A stretch of 64,000 nucleotides of DNA from CAWJFJ01 sp963800065 (GTDB lineage Bacteria > Actinomycetota > Acidimicrobiia > Acidimicrobiales > UBA8190): positions 496,001 through 560,000 of the forward strand of contig CAWCZO010000003.1 of NCBI GenBank assembly GCA_963800065.1, in the 5' to 3' direction. A model generated the notes under the pieces. It was not told the origin of the DNA and made no database searches. It was given only the letters and a program-made list of their open reading frames with translations. This document shows positions 17,919 through 25,277 of the stretch, piece by piece. Position numbers and translations under genes: made by a program. Positions within the stretch are counted from its first letter, which is position 1. Every line of letters starts with the position of its first letter.

Positions 17919-18641
17919 TCACGTGTGGTGCAGCGATTGGCGGCCCTGGCGGAGGAAGGCGTCGGGATCCGCACCTCGCCGGATCTCCTCATAGGTCAGG
18001 GCGGCGCCGAACGGCGCATTCCAGAACGGTCCCTGACGGTGATCGTGAGGTCCGACGTAGAGATAGGGATCGTCGATGGCGGCGTCGCCCGGTGAACCTC
18101 CGTAGTTGGCCCGCAGACCCGGGGGGCCGGACTCCAGGGCCAGATCGAAGTGCTCGGGCCACAGCTGGATGGCACTCGGTTCGTCCGCCGGGTCGGAGCG
18201 GGTCAGAACCGACTCCAGAAGCTGTTGGCAGACCGCCAACCACAGGGCCAGGACCCGGGCGGCATCGAGGTCGACCGTCAGGGGCGCGGCGGGATCGGAC
18301 GGCAGGTCGAGGACCGGGTGAGGTGCGATCGAGGGGTCGATCCCGGCGAAGGCGCAGGCGTCGAGGAGGTTTGTGATCGGTTCACGCCGATTCCCGTCGC
18401 TCAGCATGCCGTCGACGACGAGGAGCCGGTGTCCGTCGAACTCGGGAGTGCCGAAACCCCCAGGGACGACGATGAGGCCCATACGGCCCACCGCCGAGAA
18501 GCGGGCGGCGCCCAGAACGCGGGCTGCCACCAGGTGGAGAGACTCTCGGGTGACGGCGAAGGCGTCCGGCAGTGGGGGCAGAGCCCTGGCGTCACCGGAA
18601 GGACCTCTGTCGGTCACGGCACCGTCAGCGACCACGGCCAC
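17919..18641 (-). CDS. Conserved-looking protein of unknown function
   Basis: The 240-residue product is soluble with no signal peptide. It shows a hydrophobic core strand VGRMGLIVVPGGFGTPEF followed by LLVVDG, and a C-terminal Asp/Tyr/Gly-rich part (DDPYLYVGPHDH). Codon use matches neighbours. I do not recognise a catalytic motif. Actinobacterial genomes carry uncharacterised proteins of this general type, but I cannot name a family. It is divergent from the small gene at 18719, with 77 bp between them. Confidence 0.6.
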   Translation of the reverse strand: MAVVADGAVTDRGPSGDARALPPLPDAFAVTRESLHLVAARVLGAARFSAVGRMGLIVVPGGFGTPEFDGHRLLVVDGMLSDGNRREPITNLLDACAFAGIDPSIAPHPVLDLPSDPAAPLTVDLDAARVLALWLAVCQQLLESVLTRSDPADEPSAIQLWPEHFDLALESGPPGLRANYGGSPGDAAIDDPYLYVGPHDHRQGPFWNAPFGAALTYEEIRRGADPDAFLRQGRQSLHHT

Positions 18642-18718
18642 CGGCCCGATGGTCGTTGTTGCGGGGATGTTGACGGCACGATGGATGCGGGTTGAGTCTC
18701 CGGGCGCACGATGGCGTC

Positions 18719-18880
18719 ATGAGTTTCCGTGAGACGACCACGCAGGACCGCGACGCCTCGGTCGAGGATCTCGGCGAGGATGTCGTGGCGCTGGCCGTCG
18801 CCGCCGAGGAGCGGGGCCGGGCCTCGGCCCTGCGCCGGGTCAACGGGGTCCTCGTCCGGGTGATCGTCGAGGTGGCCTGA
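18719..18880 (+). CDS. Small hypothetical protein
   Basis: ATG 18719 opens 53 codons with GC-biased third positions. The product is soluble and highly charged (SVEDLGEDVVALAVAAEERG) and ends with the hydrophobic strand VNGVLVRVIVEVA. It has no recognised domain. The upstream ribosome site is poor, so the call is tentative. Confidence 0.4.
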   Translation: MSFRETTTQDRDASVEDLGEDVVALAVAAEERGRASALRRVNGVLVRVIVEVA

Positions 18881-18925
18881 CCCGGTCCGCCGGTGTCCGC
18901 CTGGGCGTGGTCCGGACCGGGCTCG

Positions 18926-19228
18926 TCATGGCGCACTGTCGACCAGGTCGGCGTAGGCCGGGTGGCGCTCGATGTAGGCGGCGATGAAGGGGCATCGCGG
19001 CGTGACGCGCAGACCGCGTCGCCTGACGTCGTCGAGGGCGGCTTCGGCCAGGTGGCTCCCCACTCCGCGGCCCTCGAATTCCGGTTCCGTCTTCGTGTGG
19101 AGGAAGATGACCCCACCGGGAACCTCCTCGTAGGTGGCGTAGGCGGCCAGGGCATCGCCGACATATGCCTCGTAGCGATGTCTCTCCCTGTTGTCGGCGA
19201 CGCGTACGGTGTCGGGCCCGTCGGCCAT
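18926..19228 (-). CDS. GNAT-family acetyltransferase, YidJ type
   Basis: From ATG 19228 the 100-residue product matches the short GNAT subfamily related to YidJ. It shows NRERHRYEAYVGDALAAYATY, then IFLHTKTEPEFEGRGVGSHL, where the E-G-R-G-V-G loop binds the pyrophosphate of acetyl-CoA, and TPRCPFIAAYIERHPAYADLV at the end. These mini-GNATs acetylate unknown substrates, possibly protein lysines. The frame extends to 19279, but the added 17 residues are Gly/Ala/Arg-rich and unlike the family N-terminus. Confidence 0.78.
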   Translation of the reverse strand: MADGPDTVRVADNRERHRYEAYVGDALAAYATYEEVPGGVIFLHTKTEPEFEGRGVGSHLAEAALDDVRRRGLRVTPRCPFIAAYIERHPAYADLVDSAP

Positions 19229-19442
19229 GGTCCTCCCGTGGGTGCGAGCTCCCGCTCCCGACGAGCCTATTGTGGCCACCCCGCCGGCGCCCCGATCGCG
19301 TCCGACGGTCGCCCTCCCGGGTCTCCGGCGCCGTGGATCCCCGTGGTGCCGGCGCCGCTGGCGTCAGCGGGGTGGTCCGCTGTGCCAACATGCTCACAGG
19401 ACCACTGACCGCGTCGGCCGACGCCGAAGGAGGAAGAACCCG

Positions 19443-19610
19443 ATGACCCCGAAACGCCGCGGGATGATGATCCGTCCTCCGAAGCTCGACGAGATGACCC
19501 ACCTCCAGTGGGCGGGATTCCTCGTGGCCAACGTGGTGATGGCCGTCGTCGGGACGGTGGTGGCGCTCATCGTGGTCACGATCATCGTGGGCCTGGCGGA
19601 CGGCCACTAG
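19443..19610 (+). CDS. Small single-pass membrane protein
   Basis: The 55-residue product starts at ATG 19443 behind a good ribosome site (GGAGGAAGA). A basic, Met-rich N-terminus is followed by one long hydrophobic helix (about residues 22-50, FLVANVVMAVVGTVVALIVV). No family is recognised. Such proteins often assist envelope complexes or act as small regulators, but nothing here shows which. Confidence 0.6.
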   Translation: MTPKRRGMMIRPPKLDEMTHLQWAGFLVANVVMAVVGTVVALIVVTIIVGLADGH

Positions 19611-19725
19611 GGCCACCGGATCAGCCGTCAGGGCCACCAGGACAGGCCGCCGCGGTCCGACTTCGCCGGGGTGGGCCCGGGGCCGTCGACGGCGGGGTGG
19701 GTGGGAGGCGGGTGCGGCGGCCCGA

Positions 19726-20139
19726 TCAGATCGAGTCGGGACGGGGGGCGTCGTCTCGTGCCACGTGGGCGGCGACGAAGAGCCTCCCCTCCACCCGGAC
19801 CGGTTGGAGCCGGCCGACGATGGGAATGATCGCACCGTCGGCCGTCTCGGCCTCGGGGTAGAGGCCCGGGTCCATCTCCCGGTCCCGTGGCTCGGCCAGG
19901 TAGCCGCGCCGGTAGGCCTGATGCCCCCACCTCTTCTTGGTGGGGACCAGCATCTCCACGAACTCGCCGGCGATGTCGGCGCTGTCCATGCCGAAGAACT
20001 CCTCTGCCGGTTTGTTCAGCCCGAGGACGATCCCCTGGAAATCGACGATGACCACCGGCCCCTCCCCGGCGCTGAACTCCGGAACGGCGGCGAGCACCTC
20101 GTCGGGGATCTCCAGCGACGGCATCTCGGGCGAGGTCAA
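19726..20139 (-). CDS. Stand-alone PAS-domain protein
   Basis: The 137-residue product is essentially one PAS fold, opening with GPVVIVDFQGIVLGLNKPAEEFFGM and continuing with GEFVEMLVPTKKR and GRLQPVRVEGRLFVAAHVARD. The phrase VPxxxRxxHxxYRxGY is typical of PAS modules of the FixL/PAS_9 type. No output domain is present, so it may act by binding another protein or may sense a small ligand. It is divergent from the cyclase-family gene (91 bp between starts), so a shared promoter region is likely. Confidence 0.65.
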   Translation of the reverse strand: MTSPEMPSLEIPDEVLAAVPEFSAGEGPVVIVDFQGIVLGLNKPAEEFFGMDSADIAGEFVEMLVPTKKRWGHQAYRRGYLAEPRDREMDPGLYPEAETADGAIIPIVGRLQPVRVEGRLFVAAHVARDDAPRPDSI

Positions 20140-20230
20140 GTCAGGGAACTCCTTCGTGATGGGTGGGCAGGGACCTCCGTCGACGGTACCCGTTCTCCAC
20201 GGACCCTTCGACAGGCTCTAGATTCCGGAC

Positions 20231-21208
20231 GTGCCCGCCGCCCCGCTGCCCTCCTACGACGAGCTACCCGCCGCCCCGGGGGCGCCCTCAGGATCCTCGT
20301 GGGGTCTCTGGGGACAGTCGGACAAATTCGGCTGTCTCAACCTCCTGACCCCCGAGCGAGTGATCGCCGGGGTGGCGTGCGCCGCCAGGGGAGCGGTCTT
20401 CAACCTGAACCTCGATCTGGAGCTCCCGAACCCACCATTGTTCTCCCGCTCCGCTTTCGAGCACGTGGTCCACGATTTCACGCTCGGCCATGACGACGAG
20501 CTCTCGGGCTGGAACACGCAGAGCTCGAGCCAGTGGGACGGCTTCCGGCACATGCGGCATCCCGTTTACGGCCACTACAACGGGGTGGACGACGAGGACC
20601 ACGGGATCCACCACTGGGCCCGCCGCGGCATCGTCGGACGAGCCGTTCTGGCCGACGTCGCCCGGTGGCGGGAGTCGGAGGGCCGACCCATCGACCCGGC
20701 CCGCCCGAGCGCCATCGAGATCGAAGATCTCATGGGGACGCTGGCCGCCCAGGGTGTCGAGGTCGAGGTGGGCGACATCCTTCTCGTCCGAACCGGATGG
20801 GTCACTTGGTACCGGAGTCTCGGGACCGATGCGCGGGTGGAGTTGGCCGACGCCCCGCACATCCCCGCCTGCGGCCTTCAGCGGGGTGTCGAGAGTGCCC
20901 GTGCCCTGTGGAACCTGCACATCGCCGCCATCGCCGCCGACAATCCGGCGCTCGAGGTGATGCCTTTCGGTTTCGGAGACCGGGACGAGTCCCGGCACTG
21001 GAAGGAGGACCCCGGACGGGCGGCGGAGACGATGCTCCATTTCAGCCTCCTCGGTCTCCTCGGCATCCCCATCGGAGAGTTGTTCGACCTTGACGGGCTG
21101 GCCGAGGACTGCGCATCGGACGGTCGGTACACGTGCCTGCTCACGTCGGCACCGCTCAACCTGTCGTCCGGCGTGGCCTCTCCACCCAACGCCCTCGCTA
21201 TCAAATAG
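20231..21208 (+). CDS. Cyclase-family metal-dependent hydrolase
   Basis: The 325-residue product belongs to the cyclase/kynurenine-formamidase-like superfamily. DKFGCLNLLTP near the start and SSQWDGFRHMRHPVYGHYNG near residue 100 mark the longer subfamily in which the usual H-x-G-T-H-x-D metal site is replaced by a Q-x-D-x-x-x-H variant. GVEVEVGDILLVRTGW and HWKEDPGRAAET are also shared. The true substrate of this subfamily is mostly unknown. GTG 20231 is the start, following a TAG at 20219-20221. The next gene is an F420-type oxidoreductase on the same strand, so a small catabolic pair is possible. Confidence 0.8.
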   Translation: MPAAPLPSYDELPAAPGAPSGSSWGLWGQSDKFGCLNLLTPERVIAGVACAARGAVFNLNLDLELPNPPLFSRSAFEHVVHDFTLGHDDELSGWNTQSSSQWDGFRHMRHPVYGHYNGVDDEDHGIHHWARRGIVGRAVLADVARWRESEGRPIDPARPSAIEIEDLMGTLAAQGVEVEVGDILLVRTGWVTWYRSLGTDARVELADAPHIPACGLQRGVESARALWNLHIAAIAADNPALEVMPFGFGDRDESRHWKEDPGRAAETMLHFSLLGLLGIPIGELFDLDGLAEDCASDGRYTCLLTSAPLNLSSGVASPPNALAIK

Positions 21209-21267
21209 GGATGGTGACGGAGTCCTTCCCGCTCGACAGCGGGTCGGGCGCCGACCATGATGCAGCT

Positions 21268-22203
21268 GTGAAGATCGGACTGCAGATCCCCAATTTCACT
21301 TTCGGGACACCAGACGAGCAATTGTTCGCACAGGTTGTGGACCGGGCCGTGGCCGCCGAGGAATCGGGATTCGACTCGGTGTGGGTGATGGACCACTTCT
21401 ACCAGCTCCCCGCTCTCGGGGGCCCCTCTCAGCCGATGCTCGAGGCATACACCCTTCTCGGTGCCATCGGCGCCCGGACTCGCCGGGTCAAGCTCGGCAC
21501 CCTCGTGACCGGGGTGACGTATCGCAACCCGGCGCTGCTGGCCAAGACGGTCACGACACTCGACGTCATCACGGGGGGACGTGCGATCCTCGGCATCGGG
21601 GCCGCTTGGTATGACGTCGAGCACGAAGGTCTCGGCGTCGAATTCCCCTCCGACGGCGTTCGCCTCGACCGTCTGGAGGAAGCGGTCCAGATCTGCCGGG
21701 CCATGTTCCGTGGACAGCAACCGAGCTTTTCCGGCCGCTATTTCCGTACCGACTCCGCCTGGAACGTTCCGCCGCCGATACAACCCGGGGGTCCCCCCAT
21801 CCTGATCGGCGGTGGGGGTGAGAGACGCACGCTGCGTCTCGTCGCCCGCTACGCCGACCTCTGCAACGTCGTCGGCGATCTGCCGACGATCCGTCACAAG
21901 GTCGACGTTCTCCGACGCCATTGTGAGGCCGAAGGACGTGATCCGGTGGAGGTCACCGTGTCGCGCCTCAGCACTCTCGTTCTCACCGATTCGGAGGAGG
22001 AGACCGTCGCCACAAGGGATTTCCTCCGTGACGCCGTCGGTGAGGAGAGCGGTTTCAATGTCGGCCGCGAACACGAGATCCTGGACCAGGTGGAGGAACT
22101 ACGCTCAGCCGGGGTGGGTTACTTCATCTTCAATATGCCCACCTCGGGACCGGACGCCGTGCGACGGGTGGGACAGATGTTCAGTGAACGATTCACCGAT
22201 TGA
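21268..22203 (+). CDS. F420-dependent LLM-class oxidoreductase
   Basis: From GTG 21268 the product is 311 residues and begins MKIGLQIPNFTFG, the usual start of the actinobacterial F420 luciferase-like family. Other marks are VWVMDHFYQLP, LGTLVTGVTYRNPALLAKTVTTLDVITGGR (the cofactor-binding barrel strands), PILIGGGGERRTLRLVARYADLCN and the C-terminal VGYFIFNMPTSGPDAV. It is a TIM-barrel enzyme that should use coenzyme F420 or flavin to oxidise or reduce an unknown substrate. ATG 21211 in the same frame is an alternative start, but the added residues are not family-like. Confidence 0.83.
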   Translation: MKIGLQIPNFTFGTPDEQLFAQVVDRAVAAEESGFDSVWVMDHFYQLPALGGPSQPMLEAYTLLGAIGARTRRVKLGTLVTGVTYRNPALLAKTVTTLDVITGGRAILGIGAAWYDVEHEGLGVEFPSDGVRLDRLEEAVQICRAMFRGQQPSFSGRYFRTDSAWNVPPPIQPGGPPILIGGGGERRTLRLVARYADLCNVVGDLPTIRHKVDVLRRHCEAEGRDPVEVTVSRLSTLVLTDSEEETVATRDFLRDAVGEESGFNVGREHEILDQVEELRSAGVGYFIFNMPTSGPDAVRRVGQMFSERFTD

Positions 22204-22310
22204 TCGAGGTTGGTCCCCGAGGTAGAGGATTCGTCGGGCCGGTGGGCTTCTGGCCTTCGTGAGAAACCTGGCGCATGGACGTTCGTGATAAGACCAGCAG
22301 GGGAGCTCTT

Positions 22311-22417
22311 TTGACGCCTCTCGTCGACGATCGGGATCCGACGAGTTTTATATTGTTCCTGGAGGCGGTTAAGGTCCGTGGTTCTCAATTGTAAGAGTTG
22401 TATGGAAGGGAGTCAGA
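22311..22417 (+). promoter_or_regulatory. AT-richer leader and candidate promoter of lsr2
   Basis: The 214 bp before the Lsr2 gene are noticeably richer in A/T than the surroundings. A TATATT box lies at 22349-22354, and a TTGACG hexamer at 22311-22316 is too far upstream for an ordinary spacing. GGAAGGGAG just before GTG 22418 is a strong ribosome site. Lsr2 commonly binds AT-rich DNA, so self-regulation is plausible but not shown. Confidence 0.35.
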
Positions 22418-22780
22418 GTGGCGAGGATTGAAGAGGTGACCGTTTCGTTGGTCGACGACTTTGATGGCACCGAGGCGTCCGAAACGGTCAAGTTCGCCCT
22501 TGACGGGAAGAACTACGAGATCGATCTATCGAAGGCGAACGCCAACGAGCTTCGTCGGACGTTGCGGCCGTATATCGATCGATCTCGTACAGCTCGCCGT
22601 ACACCGGCGTCGCGTCGTGCGGTCAAGAGTCCGTCAGGACGCCGCGGACCGGCGCGACGATCGGAAGGCTATGACCGCACCGAGGTGCGGGCCTGGGCCA
22701 AGGCGAATCGGATCAAGGTGGCTCCCCGGGGCCGCATCTCCAACGAGGTCGTCGAGCGGTGGCGCAAGGCGTCCAAGTAA
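22418..22780 (+). CDS. lsr2: Lsr2 nucleoid-associated protein
   Basis: The 120-residue product has the two Lsr2 domains. The N-terminal dimerisation domain reads VTVSLVDDFDGTEASETVKF followed by LDGKNYEIDLS and LRPYIDRSR. The linker is Arg/Ser-rich. The C-terminal DNA-binding domain has EVRAWAKANRIKVAPRGRIS and ends VVERWRKASK. Family members carry an R-G-R minor-groove hook, present here as RGR. Lsr2 compacts the chromosome and silences AT-rich, often acquired, genes. The start is GTG 22418, chosen by the ribosome site. It is convergent with the GGDEF-EAL gene, sharing a terminator region. Confidence 0.93.
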   Translation: MARIEEVTVSLVDDFDGTEASETVKFALDGKNYEIDLSKANANELRRTLRPYIDRSRTARRTPASRRAVKSPSGRRGPARRSEGYDRTEVRAWAKANRIKVAPRGRISNEVVERWRKASK

Positions 22781-22790
22781 CGGCCAACGG

Positions 22791-22814
22791 AAAAAGGGGC
22801 GCCCGACCCCCTTT
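22791..22814 (-). terminator. Rho-independent terminator between lsr2 and the GGDEF-EAL gene
   Basis: AAAGGGG (22793-22799) pairs with CCCCTTT (22808-22814) around an 8-base loop. On the - strand the hairpin is followed by TTTTT, which makes a good terminator for the GGDEF-EAL gene. On the + strand it can also end lsr2, with a shorter T tract. Confidence 0.7.
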
Positions 22815-22829
22815 CAGGAGGGCCCGCTC

Positions 22830-24803
22830 CTAGCCGCCGGTGGCGGAGCGGCCGCTCGTGGCGACGGGGTGGGCGCTCGTCTCGAGCCATGTCATGAGCT
22901 CGCCAGGAGCCATCGGTCTGGCCAGAAAGTAGCCTTGTGCGTCGTCACAGCCAAGTTGCGCGAGCTGGTCCCACGTCTCGCGGTCCTCGACCCCTTCGGC
23001 CACGATCTCCAGACCGAGGTTGTGGCCGAGATCGACCACCGACCGGACGATGATGGCGTCGTTCAGGTCCTCGTGCATGTTCTGGACGAAGGACTGGTCG
23101 ATCTTGAGCTGATTGACCGGGAGATCCTTCAGGTAGGCCAACGAGGAGTAGCCGGTCCCGAAGTCGTCGATGGCGATGAGGACTCCGAGCTCGGCCAGAT
23201 CCGTGAGCAGGCGTCGTGCTCTCAGAGGGTCGGTCATGATGGCACTTTCGGTGATCTCGAGCTCGAACAGGTGAGCGGGGACGTCCCAGCGGTCCAGGGC
23301 CGCACTGACCTCCTCGGGGAAGCCGTCATCGAGGAGACTGCGTGTCGACAGGTTGATGGCCATCGACAGTTCGCCCCAGCCCCGGGCGTGCGCTTCGTCG
23401 AGCCACTGCCGGCACTGGCGCAGAGCGGTGGCGAGTACCCACGCCGTCAGAGGCTTGATGAGACCCGTGTGCTCGGCCACCGGGATGAACTCGCCCGGGG
23501 GGAGAAGTCCCAGGCTGGGGTGTTGCCAGCGCACCAGCGCCTCGACGCCCTGGATCTTCCCGGTCTCCAGGTTCGCCTTGGGCTGGTAATGCAGGAGAAG
23601 CTGGTTGTCGGCGATGGCGGTCCGGAGATCGCCGAGGAGGGTGAGCCGGCTCGGGGTGTTGACATTGAGCTCGTCCGTGTACGCCACGACGCTCACATTC
23701 GAGCCCTTGGCCACGTACATGGCGACGTCAGCCCGCTGGAGGAGAAGGTCGGCGTTGTCCCCGTCGTCGGGCGCCATGGCGATGCCGCAGCTGGCTTCGA
23801 TGCCGAGGACCATCCCGTCGATCTCGATCGGTTCCCCGAGGACGGCGATGATCCTCTCGGCCACCTCCAACGCATCGCGCAGCGCTTCGACCCGGGGGAG
23901 AAGCACACAGAACTCGTCGCCACCCAGGCGGGCGAGCGTGTCGGAGTCCCGGAGAATCCGATGGATCCTCGGGCCCACCTCGAAGAGGACCCGGTCGCCG
24001 TACTTGTGGCCGAGCGTGTCGTTGATCTCCTTGAATCGGTCGAGATCGAACAGCATGACAGCGCTGTTCGAACCGTCGCGGGCTCCTTGGCGCATCGCCT
24101 GTTCCGTCCGGTCGTAGAAGCACGAGCGATTGGGAAGACCGGTGAGCATGTCGTGGAGAGCCTGATGACCGAGGAGTGACTCGGCGTGCTCCTTCTTCAG
24201 CCCCGTCGCTCCGGCCATCCGGATGACCAGGGCCAGAGCGATGACACCGAGGACTCCGACACCGAGAGCCTGGCTACGGTCGAGGAAGGACGGCGCCCAC
24301 CCCTGCCAGACCAGGAACTGACCGACGGCGATGGCGGCGAATGTCCAGCACATCATGGCGCGCCACACCACCGCGCCGCATGCCTCCATGTCCTCTAGGA
24401 CGACGAAGGCGTAGGTCATGAGGAGAACCGGCCCCCAACCCGTCATGTAGATCACGACGGTGACGGCGGTGATATGGAGGGCGAATCGTACGTGGATCCG
24501 GACAGATCCGGGCGTCGGATCCCGCCACGGTTCGACCAGCACACTGGTGGCCGGCGCCAGCGCCAGGACGGCCAGGTAATCCCAGATGGGCAGTCGGGCT
24601 ACCAGCCCGAAGTGTCGGAGGACGATGACGATGGCGAAGGCGGCCGGGCTGACGGCGTAGGCCAAGAGGATCGGGGTGAGGCCGCGCGAGGTCTCGGACG
24701 CCGGTATTCCGCACAGAGGAGTGGATGCCCCGTCGGGGCCGGAGGTCGGATCAGGGTCGTCCGTGGAGCTCGCACGTTCGACGGATAGAGGACCGGGACC
24801 CAT
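22830..24803 (-). CDS. Membrane GGDEF-EAL c-di-GMP enzyme
   Basis: The 657-residue product has six or so hydrophobic segments (about residues 42-195), a GGDEF domain (225-385) and an EAL domain (405-640). The GGDEF active site is RLGGDEF (GGDEF 294-298), with an RDSD inhibitory site at 285-288, so feedback-controlled cyclase activity is plausible. In the EAL domain the catalytic set looks complete: EALVRW (421-426), AINLSTRSL, ELEITES, AIDDFGTGYSS, LKIDQSFV, AEGVE and AQGYF. Either activity, or both, could operate. The membrane part is not a recognised sensor and may detect a signal within the membrane. It is a likely source of the signal read by the RsiG homologue at 36664. Confidence 0.9.
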   Translation of the reverse strand: MGPGPLSVERASSTDDPDPTSGPDGASTPLCGIPASETSRGLTPILLAYAVSPAAFAIVIVLRHFGLVARLPIWDYLAVLALAPATSVLVEPWRDPTPGSVRIHVRFALHITAVTVVIYMTGWGPVLLMTYAFVVLEDMEACGAVVWRAMMCWTFAAIAVGQFLVWQGWAPSFLDRSQALGVGVLGVIALALVIRMAGATGLKKEHAESLLGHQALHDMLTGLPNRSCFYDRTEQAMRQGARDGSNSAVMLFDLDRFKEINDTLGHKYGDRVLFEVGPRIHRILRDSDTLARLGGDEFCVLLPRVEALRDALEVAERIIAVLGEPIEIDGMVLGIEASCGIAMAPDDGDNADLLLQRADVAMYVAKGSNVSVVAYTDELNVNTPSRLTLLGDLRTAIADNQLLLHYQPKANLETGKIQGVEALVRWQHPSLGLLPPGEFIPVAEHTGLIKPLTAWVLATALRQCRQWLDEAHARGWGELSMAINLSTRSLLDDGFPEEVSAALDRWDVPAHLFELEITESAIMTDPLRARRLLTDLAELGVLIAIDDFGTGYSSLAYLKDLPVNQLKIDQSFVQNMHEDLNDAIIVRSVVDLGHNLGLEIVAEGVEDRETWDQLAQLGCDDAQGYFLARPMAPGELMTWLETSAHPVATSGRSATGG

Positions 24804-24886
24804 ACCCGGGTATCGACATCGATCGAGGTGCCCTGAAGATGCACTGCTTCACCAAAAGCTCTGAGCACACAACTTTTGAGATGGGG

Positions 24887-25234
24887 TCACGCCCAGCCGA
24901 GCTCCTCCAGACGGGGATCGCTGATCCCGAAATGGTGGGCCACTTCGTGGATCACGGTCTTGCGGATCTGCCTGACGACCTCCGCCTCCGAGGAACAGAC
25001 ACTGCAAATGGCGTCCTGGTAGAGGGTGATGCGGTCCGGCATGACCCACCCGTAGCTGCTCGGTCCCCGGCTGGTAAGCGGCACGCCCTGGTAGAGCCCG
25101 AAGAGTGGGCGTCCTTCAGCCCGGTCTTCCACGAGGACTGCGACGTTGTCCATCTCCGAACCGAGGTCGGGCGGGAGGGAGTCGAGTGCGTCGGCCACCA
25201 GCTCCTCGAAGCGGTGGCGGGTGACGGCGAACAC
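24887..25234 (-). CDS. Metallopeptidase of the zincin-like DUF1025 family
   Basis: From GTG 25234 the product is 115 residues, the usual length of this small actinobacterial zincin family. RFEELVADALDSLPPDL is the typical start, and IHEVAHHFG near residue 95 is an H-E-x-x-H zinc motif. VLVEDRAEG, LFGLYQGVPLT and PDRITLYQDAI are also shared with the family. Substrate is unknown. The open frame extends to 25327, but that would run over the start of the divergent gene at 25278. The GTG start leaves 43 bp between the two. Confidence 0.8.
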   Translation of the reverse strand: MFAVTRHRFEELVADALDSLPPDLGSEMDNVAVLVEDRAEGRPLFGLYQGVPLTSRGPSSYGWVMPDRITLYQDAICSVCSSEAEVVRQIRKTVIHEVAHHFGISDPRLEELGWA

Positions 25235-25277
25235 GGTCGAACCGTACCCCGGCACGCGGCGGCGCGATGATGGGGCT

